Shown: one piece after another, positions 8,881 through 17,787 of the stretch
How positions within the stretch are numbered: the stretch's first letter is position 1
How the letters are laid out: every line of letters starts with the position of its first letter
NCBI GenBank assembly: GCA_963721065.1
Contig: CAVRHO010000002.1
Coordinates: forward strand, 682,001 to 746,000
Source of the DNA: CAWBLP01 sp963721065
GTDB lineage: Bacteria; Pseudomonadota; Alphaproteobacteria; Acetobacterales; Acetobacteraceae
Length of the DNA stretch: 64,000 nucleotides
Reading direction: 5' to 3'
Position numbers and translations under genes: made by a program
Notes under the pieces: model-generated
Databases searched by the model: none
Told to the model about the DNA's origin: nothing
The model's input: the letters and a program-made list of their open reading frames with translations, nothing else

Positions 8881-11829
8881 ATGACGATCAGCAATCCCGG
8901 CGAGCCTTGGGAACCCGCACATCCCGCAGGCAGCAAACGCACGGTGGAGGAGAAGGATTTGGCAGCACCTTCCACGCGGACACGCGGCTTCGCGCGCCCG
9001 GTCGAGACGATTGACACCTCGCGGCCGATCGCCGACGCCGTGAAGACCACCACCTGCTACATGTGCGCCTGCCGCTGCGGCATCCGCGTCCACCTGAAGG
9101 ACGGCCGCATCCGCTACATCGACGGCAACCCCGACCATCCGGTGAACAAGGGCGTGCTGTGCGGCAAGGGGTCCGCCGGCATCATGAACCACTATTCCCC
9201 GGCGCGCCTGACCAAGCCCTTGCTGCGCACCGGCGAACGCGGCAGCGGCGACTTCAAGGAAATCGAGTGGGAGGAAGCCCTCTCGCTCGCCACCAAGTGG
9301 CTCGGCGATATCCGCGCCAGCGAGCCGCGCAAGCTGGCCTTCTTCACCGGCCGCGACCAGAGCCAGTCCTTCACCGGCTGGTGGGCCAAGCAGTTCGGCA
9401 CGCCGAACTTCGCCGCGCATGGCGGCTTCTGCTCGGTCAACATGGCCGCGGGCGGGCTGTACACCGTCGGCGGCAGCTTCTGGGAGTTCGGCGATCCGGA
9501 CTGGGAGCGCGCCAAATACTTCCTGATGTTCGGCGTCGCCGAGGACCACGACTCCAACCCGATCAAGACCGGCATCGCCAAACTGAAGGCGCGCGGCGCC
9601 AAGTTCGTGTCGGTGAACCCGGTGCAGACCGGCTACTCCGCCGTCGCCGACGAATGGATCGGCCTGCGCCCCGGCACCGACGGGCTGTTCGTGCTGTCGC
9701 TGGTGCACGAGCTGCTGCTGGCCGACCGCGTCGATCTGGATTTCCTCGCCCGCTACACCAACGCCGCCTGGCTGGTGGTGCGCAATCCCGGCGGTGCCGA
9801 TGACGGGCTGTTCGTCCGCAATGAGGACGGCAAGCCGCTGGCCTGGGATCGCGTCACGGCCGCGCCGATGGATGCCGCCACGCCCGACATGCAGCCGCAG
9901 ATCGCCGGCGAGATCGTTCTGCCGGACGGCCGCCGCGCCTACCCGGTGTTCCATTTGCTGGCCGAACGCTACCTGGACGGCCGCTACGCGCCGGAGGTGG
10001 TGGCGGACACCTGCGGCGTTCCCGCCGCAACGATCCGCCGCATCGCCCGCGAACTGGCGGACGTCGCGTTCAACCAGGCGATCGAGCTGGACCAGCCCTG
10101 GACCGACACCGCCGGCCGCCGGCACGACAAGATGCTCGGCCGTCCGGTCGCGATGCACGCCATGCGCGGCATCTCGGCGCATTCCAACGGCTTCCACACC
10201 TGCCGCTCCATCCACCTGCTGCAGATGCTGCTGGGCGCGGTCGATACGCCCGGCTCCTGGCGCTACAAGTCACCGTTCCCCAAGCCGATCCCGCCTGGTC
10301 CGCAGCCGGTGGGCAAGGGGTCGAAGCCGGACTCCATGCTGCCCGGCATGGCGCTGGGCAATCCGCGCGGACCGGAAGACCTGCTGCTGGAAGACGACGG
10401 CAGCGCCGTGCGCATCGACAAGGCCTATACGTGGAACGCGCCGATCGCCGCGCACGGGCTGATGCACACGCTGATCGCCAACGCCCATGCCGGCGATCCG
10501 TACCCGATCGATACGCTGTTCATGTACATGGCCAACATGGCCTGGAACTCCTCGATGAACCCCGGGGAGGCCGCGCGCATGATGGCCGACAAGGATCCGC
10601 AGACCGGCGAATATCGCATCCCGCACATCATCTATTCGGATGCGTTCTTCTCCGAGACGGTGGCCTATGCGGACCTGATCCTGCCCGATACCACCTATCT
10701 GGAACGCTGGGACTGCATCTCCCTGCTGGACCGCCCGATCGGCAGCGCGGAGGGGCCGGGCAATTCGATCCGCCAGCCGGTGCTCCCGCCCGACCGCGAC
10801 GTGCGGCCGTTCCAGGACGTGCTGCTGGAACTCGGTGCGCGGCTGAAACTGCCGGGCTTCGTCAAGGAAGACGGCAGCGCCGCCTACAGCGACTACGCCG
10901 ACTACATCGCACGCCACGAACGCAAGCCCGGCGTCGGCCCGCTGGCCGGTTTCCGCGGCGAGGACGGCAAGGGGGAGGGCGTCGGCGCCCCCAACCCGGA
11001 CCAGTTGCAGCGCTACGTGGAGAATGGTTGCTTCTGGACCTATCACCATCCGCCGGAGGCGCTGTACTACAAGCACGCCAACGCCGCGTACCTGGAAGAC
11101 GCCAAGCGGCTGGGCCTGATCGACAACACCGCGCAGATCGTGCTGCAACTCTACAGCGAGCCGCTGCAGAAATTCCGCCTCGCTGCCGAAGGCCATGGCA
11201 AGGTGCAGCCGCCCAATTCGCAGCGCGGCCGCATCCGCCACTACTTCGACCCGCTGCCGATCTGGTATCCGCCGTTCGAGCAGACCCTGCCCGAACAGGC
11301 CGCCTATCCGCTGCACGCGGTCACGCAGCGGCCGATGGCGATGTACCACGCCTGGCACTCGCAAAACGCGTGGCTGCGGCAGATCCACAGCCACAACCGC
11401 CTGTACATGCACCGCGGCACCGCCACCGCACTGGGCATCCAGGACGACGGCTGGGTCTGGGTGATCAGCCGCAACGGCCGGCTGAAGTGTCAGGTGAAAC
11501 TGATGGAAGGCGTCAACCCGGACACGGTTTGGACCTGGAACGCCATCGGCAAGCGCCGCGGCGCCTGGAACCTGGCGGACGACGCGCCGGAATCACAGCG
11601 CGGCTTCCTGCTGAACCAGGTGATCTCGGAATTCCTCGCCGGCGGGCGGCAACTCAACGCCGATCCCGTCACCGGCCAGGCCGCCTGGTACGACCTGCGC
11701 GTGCGGGTGGAAAAGGCCGACGGTCCGGCGGAAACCGAGCCGCGCCCCGCCGCGCTGCATCATCCGCCCGGCCTGCCGCGCGCCCCGCAGACCCTGCACT
11801 ACAACGCATCCGTCCCCGCCGCGGAGTAA
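8881..11829 (+). CDS. soeA: Molybdopterin oxidoreductase, sulfite dehydrogenase SoeA-like catalytic subunit
   Basis: 982 residues, DMSO-reductase superfamily. A [4Fe-4S] site near the N-terminus has Cys 59, 62, 66 and 94 (CYMCACRCG ... GVLCGKGS). The stretch AHGGFCSVNM supplies a cysteine (residue 184) placed like the molybdenum ligand of PhsA/PsrA-type enzymes. There is no twin-arginine signal, which fits the cytoplasm-facing SoeA. The three-gene order with a ferredoxin-like subunit and a DmsC-like anchor matches SoeABC, which oxidises sulfite to sulfate and feeds electrons to quinone. The assignment to sulfite rather than polysulfide, thiosulfate or tetrathionate rests on overall resemblance to alphaproteobacterial SoeA. 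The start at 8881 lacks a strong ribosome site; an in-frame GTG at 8944 is an alternative. Confidence 0.8.
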   Translation: MTISNPGEPWEPAHPAGSKRTVEEKDLAAPSTRTRGFARPVETIDTSRPIADAVKTTTCYMCACRCGIRVHLKDGRIRYIDGNPDHPVNKGVLCGKGSAGIMNHYSPARLTKPLLRTGERGSGDFKEIEWEEALSLATKWLGDIRASEPRKLAFFTGRDQSQSFTGWWAKQFGTPNFAAHGGFCSVNMAAGGLYTVGGSFWEFGDPDWERAKYFLMFGVAEDHDSNPIKTGIAKLKARGAKFVSVNPVQTGYSAVADEWIGLRPGTDGLFVLSLVHELLLADRVDLDFLARYTNAAWLVVRNPGGADDGLFVRNEDGKPLAWDRVTAAPMDAATPDMQPQIAGEIVLPDGRRAYPVFHLLAERYLDGRYAPEVVADTCGVPAATIRRIARELADVAFNQAIELDQPWTDTAGRRHDKMLGRPVAMHAMRGISAHSNGFHTCRSIHLLQMLLGAVDTPGSWRYKSPFPKPIPPGPQPVGKGSKPDSMLPGMALGNPRGPEDLLLEDDGSAVRIDKAYTWNAPIAAHGLMHTLIANAHAGDPYPIDTLFMYMANMAWNSSMNPGEAARMMADKDPQTGEYRIPHIIYSDAFFSETVAYADLILPDTTYLERWDCISLLDRPIGSAEGPGNSIRQPVLPPDRDVRPFQDVLLELGARLKLPGFVKEDGSAAYSDYADYIARHERKPGVGPLAGFRGEDGKGEGVGAPNPDQLQRYVENGCFWTYHHPPEALYYKHANAAYLEDAKRLGLIDNTAQIVLQLYSEPLQKFRLAAEGHGKVQPPNSQRGRIRHYFDPLPIWYPPFEQTLPEQAAYPLHAVTQRPMAMYHAWHSQNAWLRQIHSHNRLYMHRGTATALGIQDDGWVWVISRNGRLKCQVKLMEGVNPDTVWTWNAIGKRRGAWNLADDAPESQRGFLLNQVISEFLAGGRQLNADPVTGQAAWYDLRVRVEKADGPAETEPRPAALHHPPGLPRAPQTLHYNASVPAAE

Positions 11830-11833
11830 CCCC

Positions 11834-12565
11834 ATGACCAGCATTCCCGCGCCGGGCACCAAGAAGCTCGGCCTCGTCATCGATCTCGACACCTGCGTGG
11901 GCTGTCATGCCTGCGCGGTGAACTGCAAGGAATGGAACACGTCCGGCCATTCCGGACCGCTGACCGACTTCGACGCCTATCAGGACCATCCGCAAGGCGT
12001 CTGGCTGAACCGCGTGCACACCTATGAGGCCGGCAACGGCCCGAACAGCCGCACGGTTCACTTCCCGCGCTCCTGCCTGCATTGCGAGCAACCCGCCTGC
12101 GTCACCGTCTGCCCCACCGGCGCCAGCTACAAGCGGGCGGAAGACGGCATCGTGCTGGTCAACGCCGATATCTGCATCGGCTGCAAGCTGTGCTCCTGGG
12201 CCTGCCCGTACGGCGCGCGTGAGTTCGATGAGGACGAAGGCGTGATGCGCAAGTGCACGTTGTGCATTGACCGCATCTACAACGAGACCATTCCCGAACA
12301 GGAACGCGTCCCCGCCTGCGTGAAGACCTGCCCGGCCAATGCGCGCCATTTCGGCGACCTCGGCGATCCGGACAGCGCCGTGTCGCAACTGGTGGCGGAG
12401 CGTGAAGGCTTCGATCTGATGCCGGAAATGGGCTACCGGCCGGTGAACAAATACCTGCCGCCCCGCCGTCGCACCCAGGCCGCGCCGCCGGCCGAGGCAC
12501 CGCCGCCGACAACCGGCGCCGGCGCGTCGGTATTGCGCTGGATCGATCGGGTGTTGTCGCGATGA
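11834..12565 (+). CDS. soeB: 4Fe-4S ferredoxin-type electron-transfer subunit (SoeB-like)
   Basis: 243 residues with four cysteine groups for four [4Fe-4S] clusters: CVGCHACAVNC, CLHCEQPACVTVCP, CIGCKLCSWACP and the pair CTLCIDR with CVKTCP. This is the layout of DmsB/PhsB/SoeB subunits, which carry electrons from the molybdenum subunit to the membrane anchor. It starts 4 bp after soeA and overlaps soeC by 4 bp (ATGA). The last 40 residues are Pro/Ala-rich and less conserved. Confidence 0.85.
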   Translation: MTSIPAPGTKKLGLVIDLDTCVGCHACAVNCKEWNTSGHSGPLTDFDAYQDHPQGVWLNRVHTYEAGNGPNSRTVHFPRSCLHCEQPACVTVCPTGASYKRAEDGIVLVNADICIGCKLCSWACPYGAREFDEDEGVMRKCTLCIDRIYNETIPEQERVPACVKTCPANARHFGDLGDPDSAVSQLVAEREGFDLMPEMGYRPVNKYLPPRRRTQAAPPAEAPPPTTGAGASVLRWIDRVLSR

Positions 12566-13524
12566 AGCCGCAATTCTCCGTCGTCTTCCTGACGACCGCC
12601 TCCGGCGTCGGCTACGGCATGCTGGCCTGGCTTGGCATCCTCAACGCAGCGCGCCTGCTGCCAACCTCGCCGTGGTTCGGCGTCATCGCGATCCTGATCG
12701 CCCTGGCGGTGAGTGGCGCCGGGCTGCTGGCCTCCACCTTCCACCTCGGCCGCCCCAGCCGCGCGTGGCGGGCGGTCTCGCAGTGGCGCAGCTCCTGGCT
12801 GTCGCGGGAGGCGGTGCTGTCGCTGTTCACCATCCTGCCGGCGCTTGGTTTCGCCGCCGCCTGGGCGGCGGGCGGCGCGTACACCCTGGCAACGATCATC
12901 CTGGGGCTGGTTGCTGCGGTGTGCGCGCTGCTGGTGGTGGTCAGCCAGGCCATGATCTATGCGTCGCTGAAGCCGATCCGCCAATGGAACAACAGCTTCG
13001 TGCTGCCGGTGTTCCTGTTGCTGGCAGTGTTTTCCGGTGCGGCCTGGGCCGCCGGGGTGGCGGTGTTCTGGAATATCGGCGCGGCGCGTCCGGCGGCGAT
13101 CATCGCGCTGATCGCTGGCGTGACCGCGGCCGTCGTGAAGCTGGCCTACTGGCGCTCCATCGACAACGGCCGCACCACGACGACGGCGGAGACCGCAACC
13201 GGTCTGGGCGCGTTGGGCCCGGTGCGGTCGCTGGAATCGCCGAACACGCAGGAAAACTTCCTGTTGCGGGAAATGGGATTTGCCATCGCCCGCAAGCACG
13301 CGGCCCGGCTGCGGCGTATCGCGCTGATGGTGGGGTTCGTGTTGCCGGTGGTGCTGTTGCTGATTGGCCTCGCCTGGAGTGGCATCGCCACCGGCGTGGC
13401 GCTGGTGCTCGCCGCGCTGGTTGTCCCAGTCGGGATCTACGTGGAGCGATGGTTGTTCTTCGCCCAGGCGACACACACCATCACGCTGTACTACGGCGGG
13501 GCACGGGAAGCAGCAGCCGCATAG
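12562..13524 (+). CDS. soeC: DmsC/NrfD-class membrane anchor (SoeC-like)
   Basis: 320 residues with about eight hydrophobic helices and the DmsC-like opening FSVVFLTTASGVGYGMLAWLG. The conserved STFHLGRPSRAWRA and SWLSREAV segments near residues 55-85 are typical of this anchor family, which passes electrons to the quinone pool. The start ATG overlaps the soeB stop by 4 bp, so translation is probably coupled. A 17-bp hairpin begins at the last base of the stop codon. Confidence 0.85.
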   Translation: MKPQFSVVFLTTASGVGYGMLAWLGILNAARLLPTSPWFGVIAILIALAVSGAGLLASTFHLGRPSRAWRAVSQWRSSWLSREAVLSLFTILPALGFAAAWAAGGAYTLATIILGLVAAVCALLVVVSQAMIYASLKPIRQWNNSFVLPVFLLLAVFSGAAWAAGVAVFWNIGAARPAAIIALIAGVTAAVVKLAYWRSIDNGRTTTTAETATGLGALGPVRSLESPNTQENFLLREMGFAIARKHAARLRRIALMVGFVLPVVLLLIGLAWSGIATGVALVLAALVVPVGIYVERWLFFAQATHTITLYYGGAREAAAA

Positions 13525-13573
13525 CGCAGTCTGCCCGCTCTGTTGGGCACCTTGCCGAGCGGGCAGACTGCGC
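13524..13573 (+). terminator. Perfect 17-bp stem-loop after soeABC
   Basis: Arms 13524-13540 and 13557-13573 are exact reverse complements (core GCAGTCTGCCCGCTC) with a 16-base loop. The stem starts at the final base of the soeC stop codon. There is no T tract, so it could act as a Rho-assisted terminator or as an mRNA 3'-end stabiliser. Confidence 0.65.
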
Positions 13574-14142
13574 CGGATGCGGACCGGCGCTGGGGGCGCC
13601 GCGACGAGGCGACCGGCGTGCGTCCGCACACCCGGCGCAGCATACCATGTCGTGACGGGCGCAGATCCGCCACGACGCTCTGCGGCGAGCGATCGAGCCC
13701 CTCGCCATGGCAAAAGAGGGATCGGTTTATACCGACCCGCGTCATGTATGACCCGTGATCAGCCAGTCAGCGTCATAACTCGCGCATGGCCGGGTCGAGC
13801 CTGGCCACATGGGTGGGCCATCCGGGTCTCTTTGCAGCCGCCATCAGGAAAAATCCTGGATGGCCGGCTGGAGTCCGTCTTCAGGCGCGCCTCCGGCGCG
13901 ACGCGCGGGCCGACCATCCACGTCTTTCCACAGTGGTATCAGGCTCAGCCCCGGTTGGGATCATCCGTCGATGATTTCGGGCGGCGAAAGCGCCTTGAGA
14001 GTCGGTAATGGTACAGTAGTTCGCCAGGGAGCCGTACCAGGACGACCCGTCATATTAACATTAACTTCAACAAATCTGCCATATGACTTTAGTAACGACA
14101 TTGTGATATGCAAAGACTGTCAAGGATGGCGAGAACGTCGTC
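13574..14142. other. Intergenic region with AT-rich promoter for the receiver gene
   Basis: 570 bp without a supportable gene. The last 150 bp (about 13990-14142) are clearly more AT-rich than the surroundings, with segments such as CATATTAACATTAACTTCAA, so the promoter of the receiver gene probably lies there. The rest has short palindromic GGCCGG-type motifs. Open frames here are shadow frames with no recognisable family. Confidence 0.5.
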
Positions 14143-14562
14143 ATGCCAAGCTTCCAGCCGCTGCACGAGCCTCAAAAGCAGGTACCCCCTGTCACTGTAC
14201 TGCTGGTAGAGGACGACGTCCTGCAGCGCAGCATGATGGCCGACTTCCTGCGCCTGGAGGGGATCATCGTGCTCGAGTCGGCAAACGTTGCCGAGGCCAA
14301 GCGGCTGCTCTCGGCGGATCGCCGGATCCAACTGGTACTGACTGATATCCAGATGCCTGGTGAGGAGGACGGAATCGCGCTGGCTGAGTACGTTCAGGCG
14401 CGCTACCCGCGTGTCGGGGTGCTACTGGTCAGCGGCAATCCCGCCGCGTACGATGTCGGACAGCGCCCGTTTCTGCCGAAACCGTTCGATCTTCAGCAGC
14501 TGCTGTCCGTTGCCCGGACCTTGCTTTGCCAGCGACGCAGTGCGGGGCTTGGTGACGAGTGA
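14143..14562 (+). CDS. Single-domain response regulator (receiver only)
   Basis: 139 residues forming one CheY-like receiver. Acidic pocket D24/D25 (LLVEDD), phosphoacceptor D68 (VLTDIQMPG), switch S97 (LLVSGNP) and K113 (FLPKPF) are all present. There is no output domain, so it probably passes phosphoryl groups or binds a partner. No histidine kinase is in the window. The preceding AT-rich stretch is the likely promoter. The next gene encodes a related but degenerate receiver that starts at, or just after, this stop. Confidence 0.85.
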   Translation: MPSFQPLHEPQKQVPPVTVLLVEDDVLQRSMMADFLRLEGIIVLESANVAEAKRLLSADRRIQLVLTDIQMPGEEDGIALAEYVQARYPRVGVLLVSGNPAAYDVGQRPFLPKPFDLQQLLSVARTLLCQRRSAGLGDE

Positions 14563-14618
14563 TTGCCTCGGGCGGATTATGGCCTGAACCTCCCCGCCCT
14601 GATCGTCGTTGCCGGTGC

Positions 14619-15056
14619 ATGGACGGCGATCTCACGACACACGCCAGTGCCGAACCGGCTTCCCCGGCCATTTTGCTCGTGGAAAGCGATGTGCTGGTCC
14701 GCGCCCCTCTGGCCGAGTACCTCAGGCTCTGCGGCTATCGTGTTCACGAGGCTGGGACCGCGGCTGAAGCCAGGACACTGCTGGAGGCCGGCCGCACCAG
14801 GATCGACCTTGTCTTCGCCAGCGCTGTGCTGAGCGGTCGCGAAAACGGTTTCGCGCTTGCAACCTGGGTCCGGCATCACACCACCGGCATCAACGTTCTG
14901 CTCACCGGAGGTATCGCCAACGCGGCGCAGAGGGCAGCGGAGGTCTGCGGCGATGGCCCGATGCCGACCCAACCCTACAGCCACGAGGTCGTGCTCAGGC
15001 GGATCCGGCGGCTTCTGCGCCAGGCGGAACAGCGCCCTCCGGAGAGAGCCGAATAG
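14619..15056 (+). CDS. Degenerate (pseudo-) receiver domain protein
   Basis: 145 residues from ATG 14619. The fold-level pattern of a receiver is kept (ILLVESDVLVRAPLAEYLRLCGY, then NVLLTGG), but the phosphoacceptor position aligned with D68 of its neighbour is S68 (VFASAVLSG) and the conserved lysine of the PKP motif is Q118 (PTQPY). It should therefore not be phosphorylated in the usual way. An in-frame GTG at 14559 overlaps the previous stop (GTGA) and is an alternative start that would imply translational coupling; the extra 20 residues look non-conserved. It probably works with the intact receiver upstream, which is an inference. Confidence 0.75.
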   Translation: MDGDLTTHASAEPASPAILLVESDVLVRAPLAEYLRLCGYRVHEAGTAAEARTLLEAGRTRIDLVFASAVLSGRENGFALATWVRHHTTGINVLLTGGIANAAQRAAEVCGDGPMPTQPYSHEVVLRRIRRLLRQAEQRPPERAE

Positions 15057-15099
15057 CAGCCTCGCCCCGGTCGGCGGAAGTCGGCACCCGCGGCTGCAA

Positions 15100-15609
15100 C
15101 TACTGCAGATATCCCCAGCGCGAGACGGCAGGTTCCGCAAGCGCCCACTTCCACCCCTCTGCCTGGTGGCAAACCGAGGTGGCGTACCACGAGCGGTGCA
15201 GATCCGCTCCCTCGCCATCGTCCACCGAAAACACGATCTTCTTGCACTCGGTCAGCGGCGTATCGATCTGCCGCACCACGTACAACTCGCCATGCTCGTT
15301 GCCGAACGGGATCGTGTGATCGATGTGCCAGGGGTGTTTCTGTCCCACGGCCAGCGAACCGGCGACTTTTGCGATCGCATCCTGTTCGCCATTGGCGCGT
15401 GACCGGCCGAACCACCGCATCCCGGCCTGCACCGCCGTATCGGTCGCCACGCCAACGGCGAAGCCCACCGCGGGACTCGCCGTCGCCGTGCCGATGGCGC
15501 CGCCGGTCAGCGCCCCGGTTATCTGTGGAATGGCCTTGCAACCCGACAGCAGCAATCCCGCCGTCAGCAGCGGCAGCACCGCGCGCACCGTCACTGCAGC
15601 GCGCCCCAT
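15100..15609 (-). CDS. Putative lipoprotein, paralogue of the upstream gene
   Basis: 169 residues from ATG 15609. The signal peptide has lipobox LLLSGC. A Gly/Ala-rich segment (TGGAIGTATASPAVGFAVGVAT) follows, then a soluble domain with HIDHTIPFGNEHGELYVVR and a C-terminal WKWALAEPAVSRWG. The second domain is clearly similar to the neighbouring lipoprotein (HDIPIEPNEHGEVIVTR, WKWATAEPATARWG), so the pair arose by tandem duplication. The start overlaps the neighbour's end by 19 bp, which suggests one transcript. I do not recognise a function. Confidence 0.75.
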   Translation of the reverse strand: MGRAAVTVRAVLPLLTAGLLLSGCKAIPQITGALTGGAIGTATASPAVGFAVGVATDTAVQAGMRWFGRSRANGEQDAIAKVAGSLAVGQKHPWHIDHTIPFGNEHGELYVVRQIDTPLTECKKIVFSVDDGEGADLHRSWYATSVCHQAEGWKWALAEPAVSRWGYLQ

Positions 15610-16160
15610 CGGGCCGTCGCCGGTTCCGCCGTCGCCCACTTCCACGTATCGCCGTCGCGGCACACCGTCGCGGTATAGAAGGCGCGGGACACCTTCTTTC
15701 CGTCCGCCGTGTCCACCTTCTTTCCGTCCGCCGTGTCCACCGAAAACACGATTTCCTTGCAGGTGAAATCAGGTGAGCCCAGCACGCGGGTAACGATCAC
15801 CTCGCCGTGTTCGTTTGGCTCGATCGGGATGTCATGCACGACCTGCCACGTGCCGATCATGCCCTGGTCCAGCTTCCCCGCCGCTTCCGCGATCCGGTCC
15901 TGCTCGGCGCCATGCACGTCGCGCTCGACGTATTGCAGGCCGGCATTGGCACCGGCCGCGATGCCCAGGCCGATCCCGGTGGAGGCTGCCGCACTCGCGC
16001 CGACCGCATTCGCCGCACCGGCACTGGCGATGCCCGCCACATCCGCGGTGCTGGCGGACAGAAACGCACCGCAGCCGGTCAAAGCCAGCAGGGGCGGCAG
16101 CAGAATCCACTCCCGGCGCAACAGCGCCAGGCCGTTGCCACATCCGTTTTTAACAGGCAT
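15591..16160 (-). CDS. Putative lipoprotein with internal 8-residue duplication
   Basis: 189 residues with lipobox LALTGC (cysteine about residue 30), a long Ala/Gly-rich linker (about 35-75) and a soluble domain. The sequence VDTADGKK occurs twice in tandem because of an exact 24-bp duplication; the paralogue downstream lacks it. Function unknown. It is first of the two-gene minus-strand unit, with its start 66 bp downstream of the alpha/beta-hydrolase stop on the same strand. Confidence 0.75.
   Translation of the reverse strand: MPVKNGCGNGLALLRREWILLPPLLALTGCGAFLSASTADVAGIASAGAANAVGASAAASTGIGLGIAAGANAGLQYVERDVHGAEQDRIAEAAGKLDQGMIGTWQVVHDIPIEPNEHGEVIVTRVLGSPDFTCKEIVFSVDTADGKKVDTADGKKVSRAFYTATVCRDGDTWKWATAEPATARWGALQ
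15691..15738. repeat. Exact 24-bp tandem duplication inside a lipoprotein gene
   Basis: Two adjacent identical 24-bp units (15691-15714 and 15715-15738), in frame, each encoding eight residues. It appears recent because the units are identical and the paralogous gene has none. Confidence 0.9.
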
Positions 16161-16226
16161 TGGCCGAAATTAGCCGCGTCGTGTCGCCGGGGTCCAGTCA
16201 CACAGGCGATGGAAAAGCGGTCGTAT

Positions 16227-17108
16227 CTATCGCATCCCGGTGATCGAGGCGGTCACCGCCCGCGCATCGCGCACCGGCCAGCGGCCGGCATCGACCTGCG
16301 TCAGGAAGCTCGCGACGATGCGATTGAATTCGTCCGGATCCTCGATGTTGATCGTGTGGCCGCAATTCGGCATCACCGACAGCGCCGCGCTGCTGATGTG
16401 CTGCTTCATCAGCAGCCCGGGTTGCAGGCATGGCCAGTCCTCGTCGCCGGTCAGGATCAGCGTGGGCAGCGTCAGCGCCTTCATCTGGTCGATCAGGTCG
16501 TACAGCGACGGCCGTTCCCGCTGCACCCCAAGCTGCGTGTTGCGCGCACCTGGCGCGGAATGTTCCGACAGTTGCTGCCTGAATTCGGCGAAACCGCGCG
16601 GGTTCTTGTTCTCGAACTGTACGCGTGTGGGGCCATAGGCGTATTTCTGCGCGAACACCTGCATGCCGTTCTGGTCGATGAACTGCGCGATCGCCTCGGC
16701 TTCGGCGCGGAACCGGTCCCGCTGCTCGCGTTCGGCACCGTACCCGCAGCCCGCCACCACCAGCGACCGGGCGCGCGCGGCGTGACGGAAGCCGAAATGC
16801 AGCGTGGCGAACCCACCCATCGACAGCCCGACCACATGCGCCTTGTCGATCTGCAGATGGTCCAGCACCGCACGGATGTCGTCGGCGGCGCGGGCCTGCG
16901 AATAGCGTGCGACGTCCTCGGGCACGTCGGACGGCGGATAGCCGCGGGCGGCATAGGTGATGGCGCGGTAACGCTGGCCGAAATGCCGCATCTGCGGTTC
17001 CCAGCTCCGATGGTCGCCGGCGTATTCGTGCACGAAGATCACCGGCGTGCCGGAGCCGGTCTCCTCGTAATACAGGCGGACACCGTCGTCTGTGGTGGCG
17101 TGCGGCAT
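16227..17108 (-). CDS. Alpha/beta-fold hydrolase
   Basis: 293 residues. The nucleophile elbow is GLSMGG (serine near residue 97), the acid lies in TGDEDW and the catalytic histidine in NCGHTINIE, so the triad is complete. The N-terminus has the oxyanion-type loop PVIFVHEYAGDHRSWEPQM and RGYPPSDVP. Related to 3-oxoadipate enol-lactonase-like and epoxide-hydrolase-like esterases; substrate not inferable. The ATG at 17108 follows GGGAGGAACGC, a strong ribosome site, so I rejected the longer frame reaching 17432. Confidence 0.87.
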   Translation of the reverse strand: MPHATTDDGVRLYYEETGSGTPVIFVHEYAGDHRSWEPQMRHFGQRYRAITYAARGYPPSDVPEDVARYSQARAADDIRAVLDHLQIDKAHVVGLSMGGFATLHFGFRHAARARSLVVAGCGYGAEREQRDRFRAEAEAIAQFIDQNGMQVFAQKYAYGPTRVQFENKNPRGFAEFRQQLSEHSAPGARNTQLGVQRERPSLYDLIDQMKALTLPTLILTGDEDWPCLQPGLLMKQHISSAALSVMPNCGHTINIEDPDEFNRIVASFLTQVDAGRWPVRDARAVTASITGMR

Positions 17109-17226
17109 GCGTTCCTCCCTTGCGGCGGGTGACATCATCCAGGCGAAGCGGCGCGGGGACAATGGCATGCCGGCGCGTGCCCTGCCATGATGGCGCCCGA
17201 CCAAAAACCGGTCCGAGTCGCCCCTC

Positions 17227-17649
17227 ATGCTGCACATGACCAAGCTCGCCGTCGGCGTCCGCGATATCGACCACCTGCGGGAGCTGCAGGCGGAGCGTGC
17301 GCGGCACAACCCTCCGCTGCGACACCGCACCCGCAACTTTCCCCGCCGGCGGGAGGAAGTGCTGGACGGCGGCTCGATGTACTGGGTGGTCAGCGGCGCC
17401 GTGCTGGTGCGCCAGCGCATCCTGGACATCATCGAGGACCGCTGGGACGACGGCAGTGCCTGTACCGGCCTGATCCTGGACCCGCACCTGGTGCCGCTGA
17501 TCGGGCGGCCGGCAAAGCCGTTCCAGGGCTGGCGCTACCTGCCGGCCGAGGACGCACCGCCGGACCTGGTCACCGGCCCGCCCGCCCGCGGGGAGGCCGC
17601 CCTGCCGCCGGCACTGCGACAGGAGCTGCGGGCGCTCTGCCTGCTGTAG
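17227..17649 (+). CDS. DUF1489 family protein
   Basis: 140 residues starting MLHMTKLAVGVRDIDHL, with the family features NFPRRREEVLDGGSMYWVV, RQRILDI and FQGWRYLPAEDAPPDL. This is a conserved alphaproteobacterial family (DUF1489) of unknown biochemical function. It is divergent from the hydrolase gene, with a 118-bp shared upstream region. Confidence 0.85.
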   Translation: MLHMTKLAVGVRDIDHLRELQAERARHNPPLRHRTRNFPRRREEVLDGGSMYWVVSGAVLVRQRILDIIEDRWDDGSACTGLILDPHLVPLIGRPAKPFQGWRYLPAEDAPPDLVTGPPARGEAALPPALRQELRALCLL

Positions 17650-17787
17650 GTCCGCGGATCGCACGCGAATTTGCTTGCGGGGGCGGGCAGTTCATAGGAT
17701 AAGCGCAGTCAGCAGCTTAGGAACCGTCTTTCGCCCTTGCTGCCAGCCTTTCCCCACAACAACCTCACATGTCGGAGCCATTCCGTC

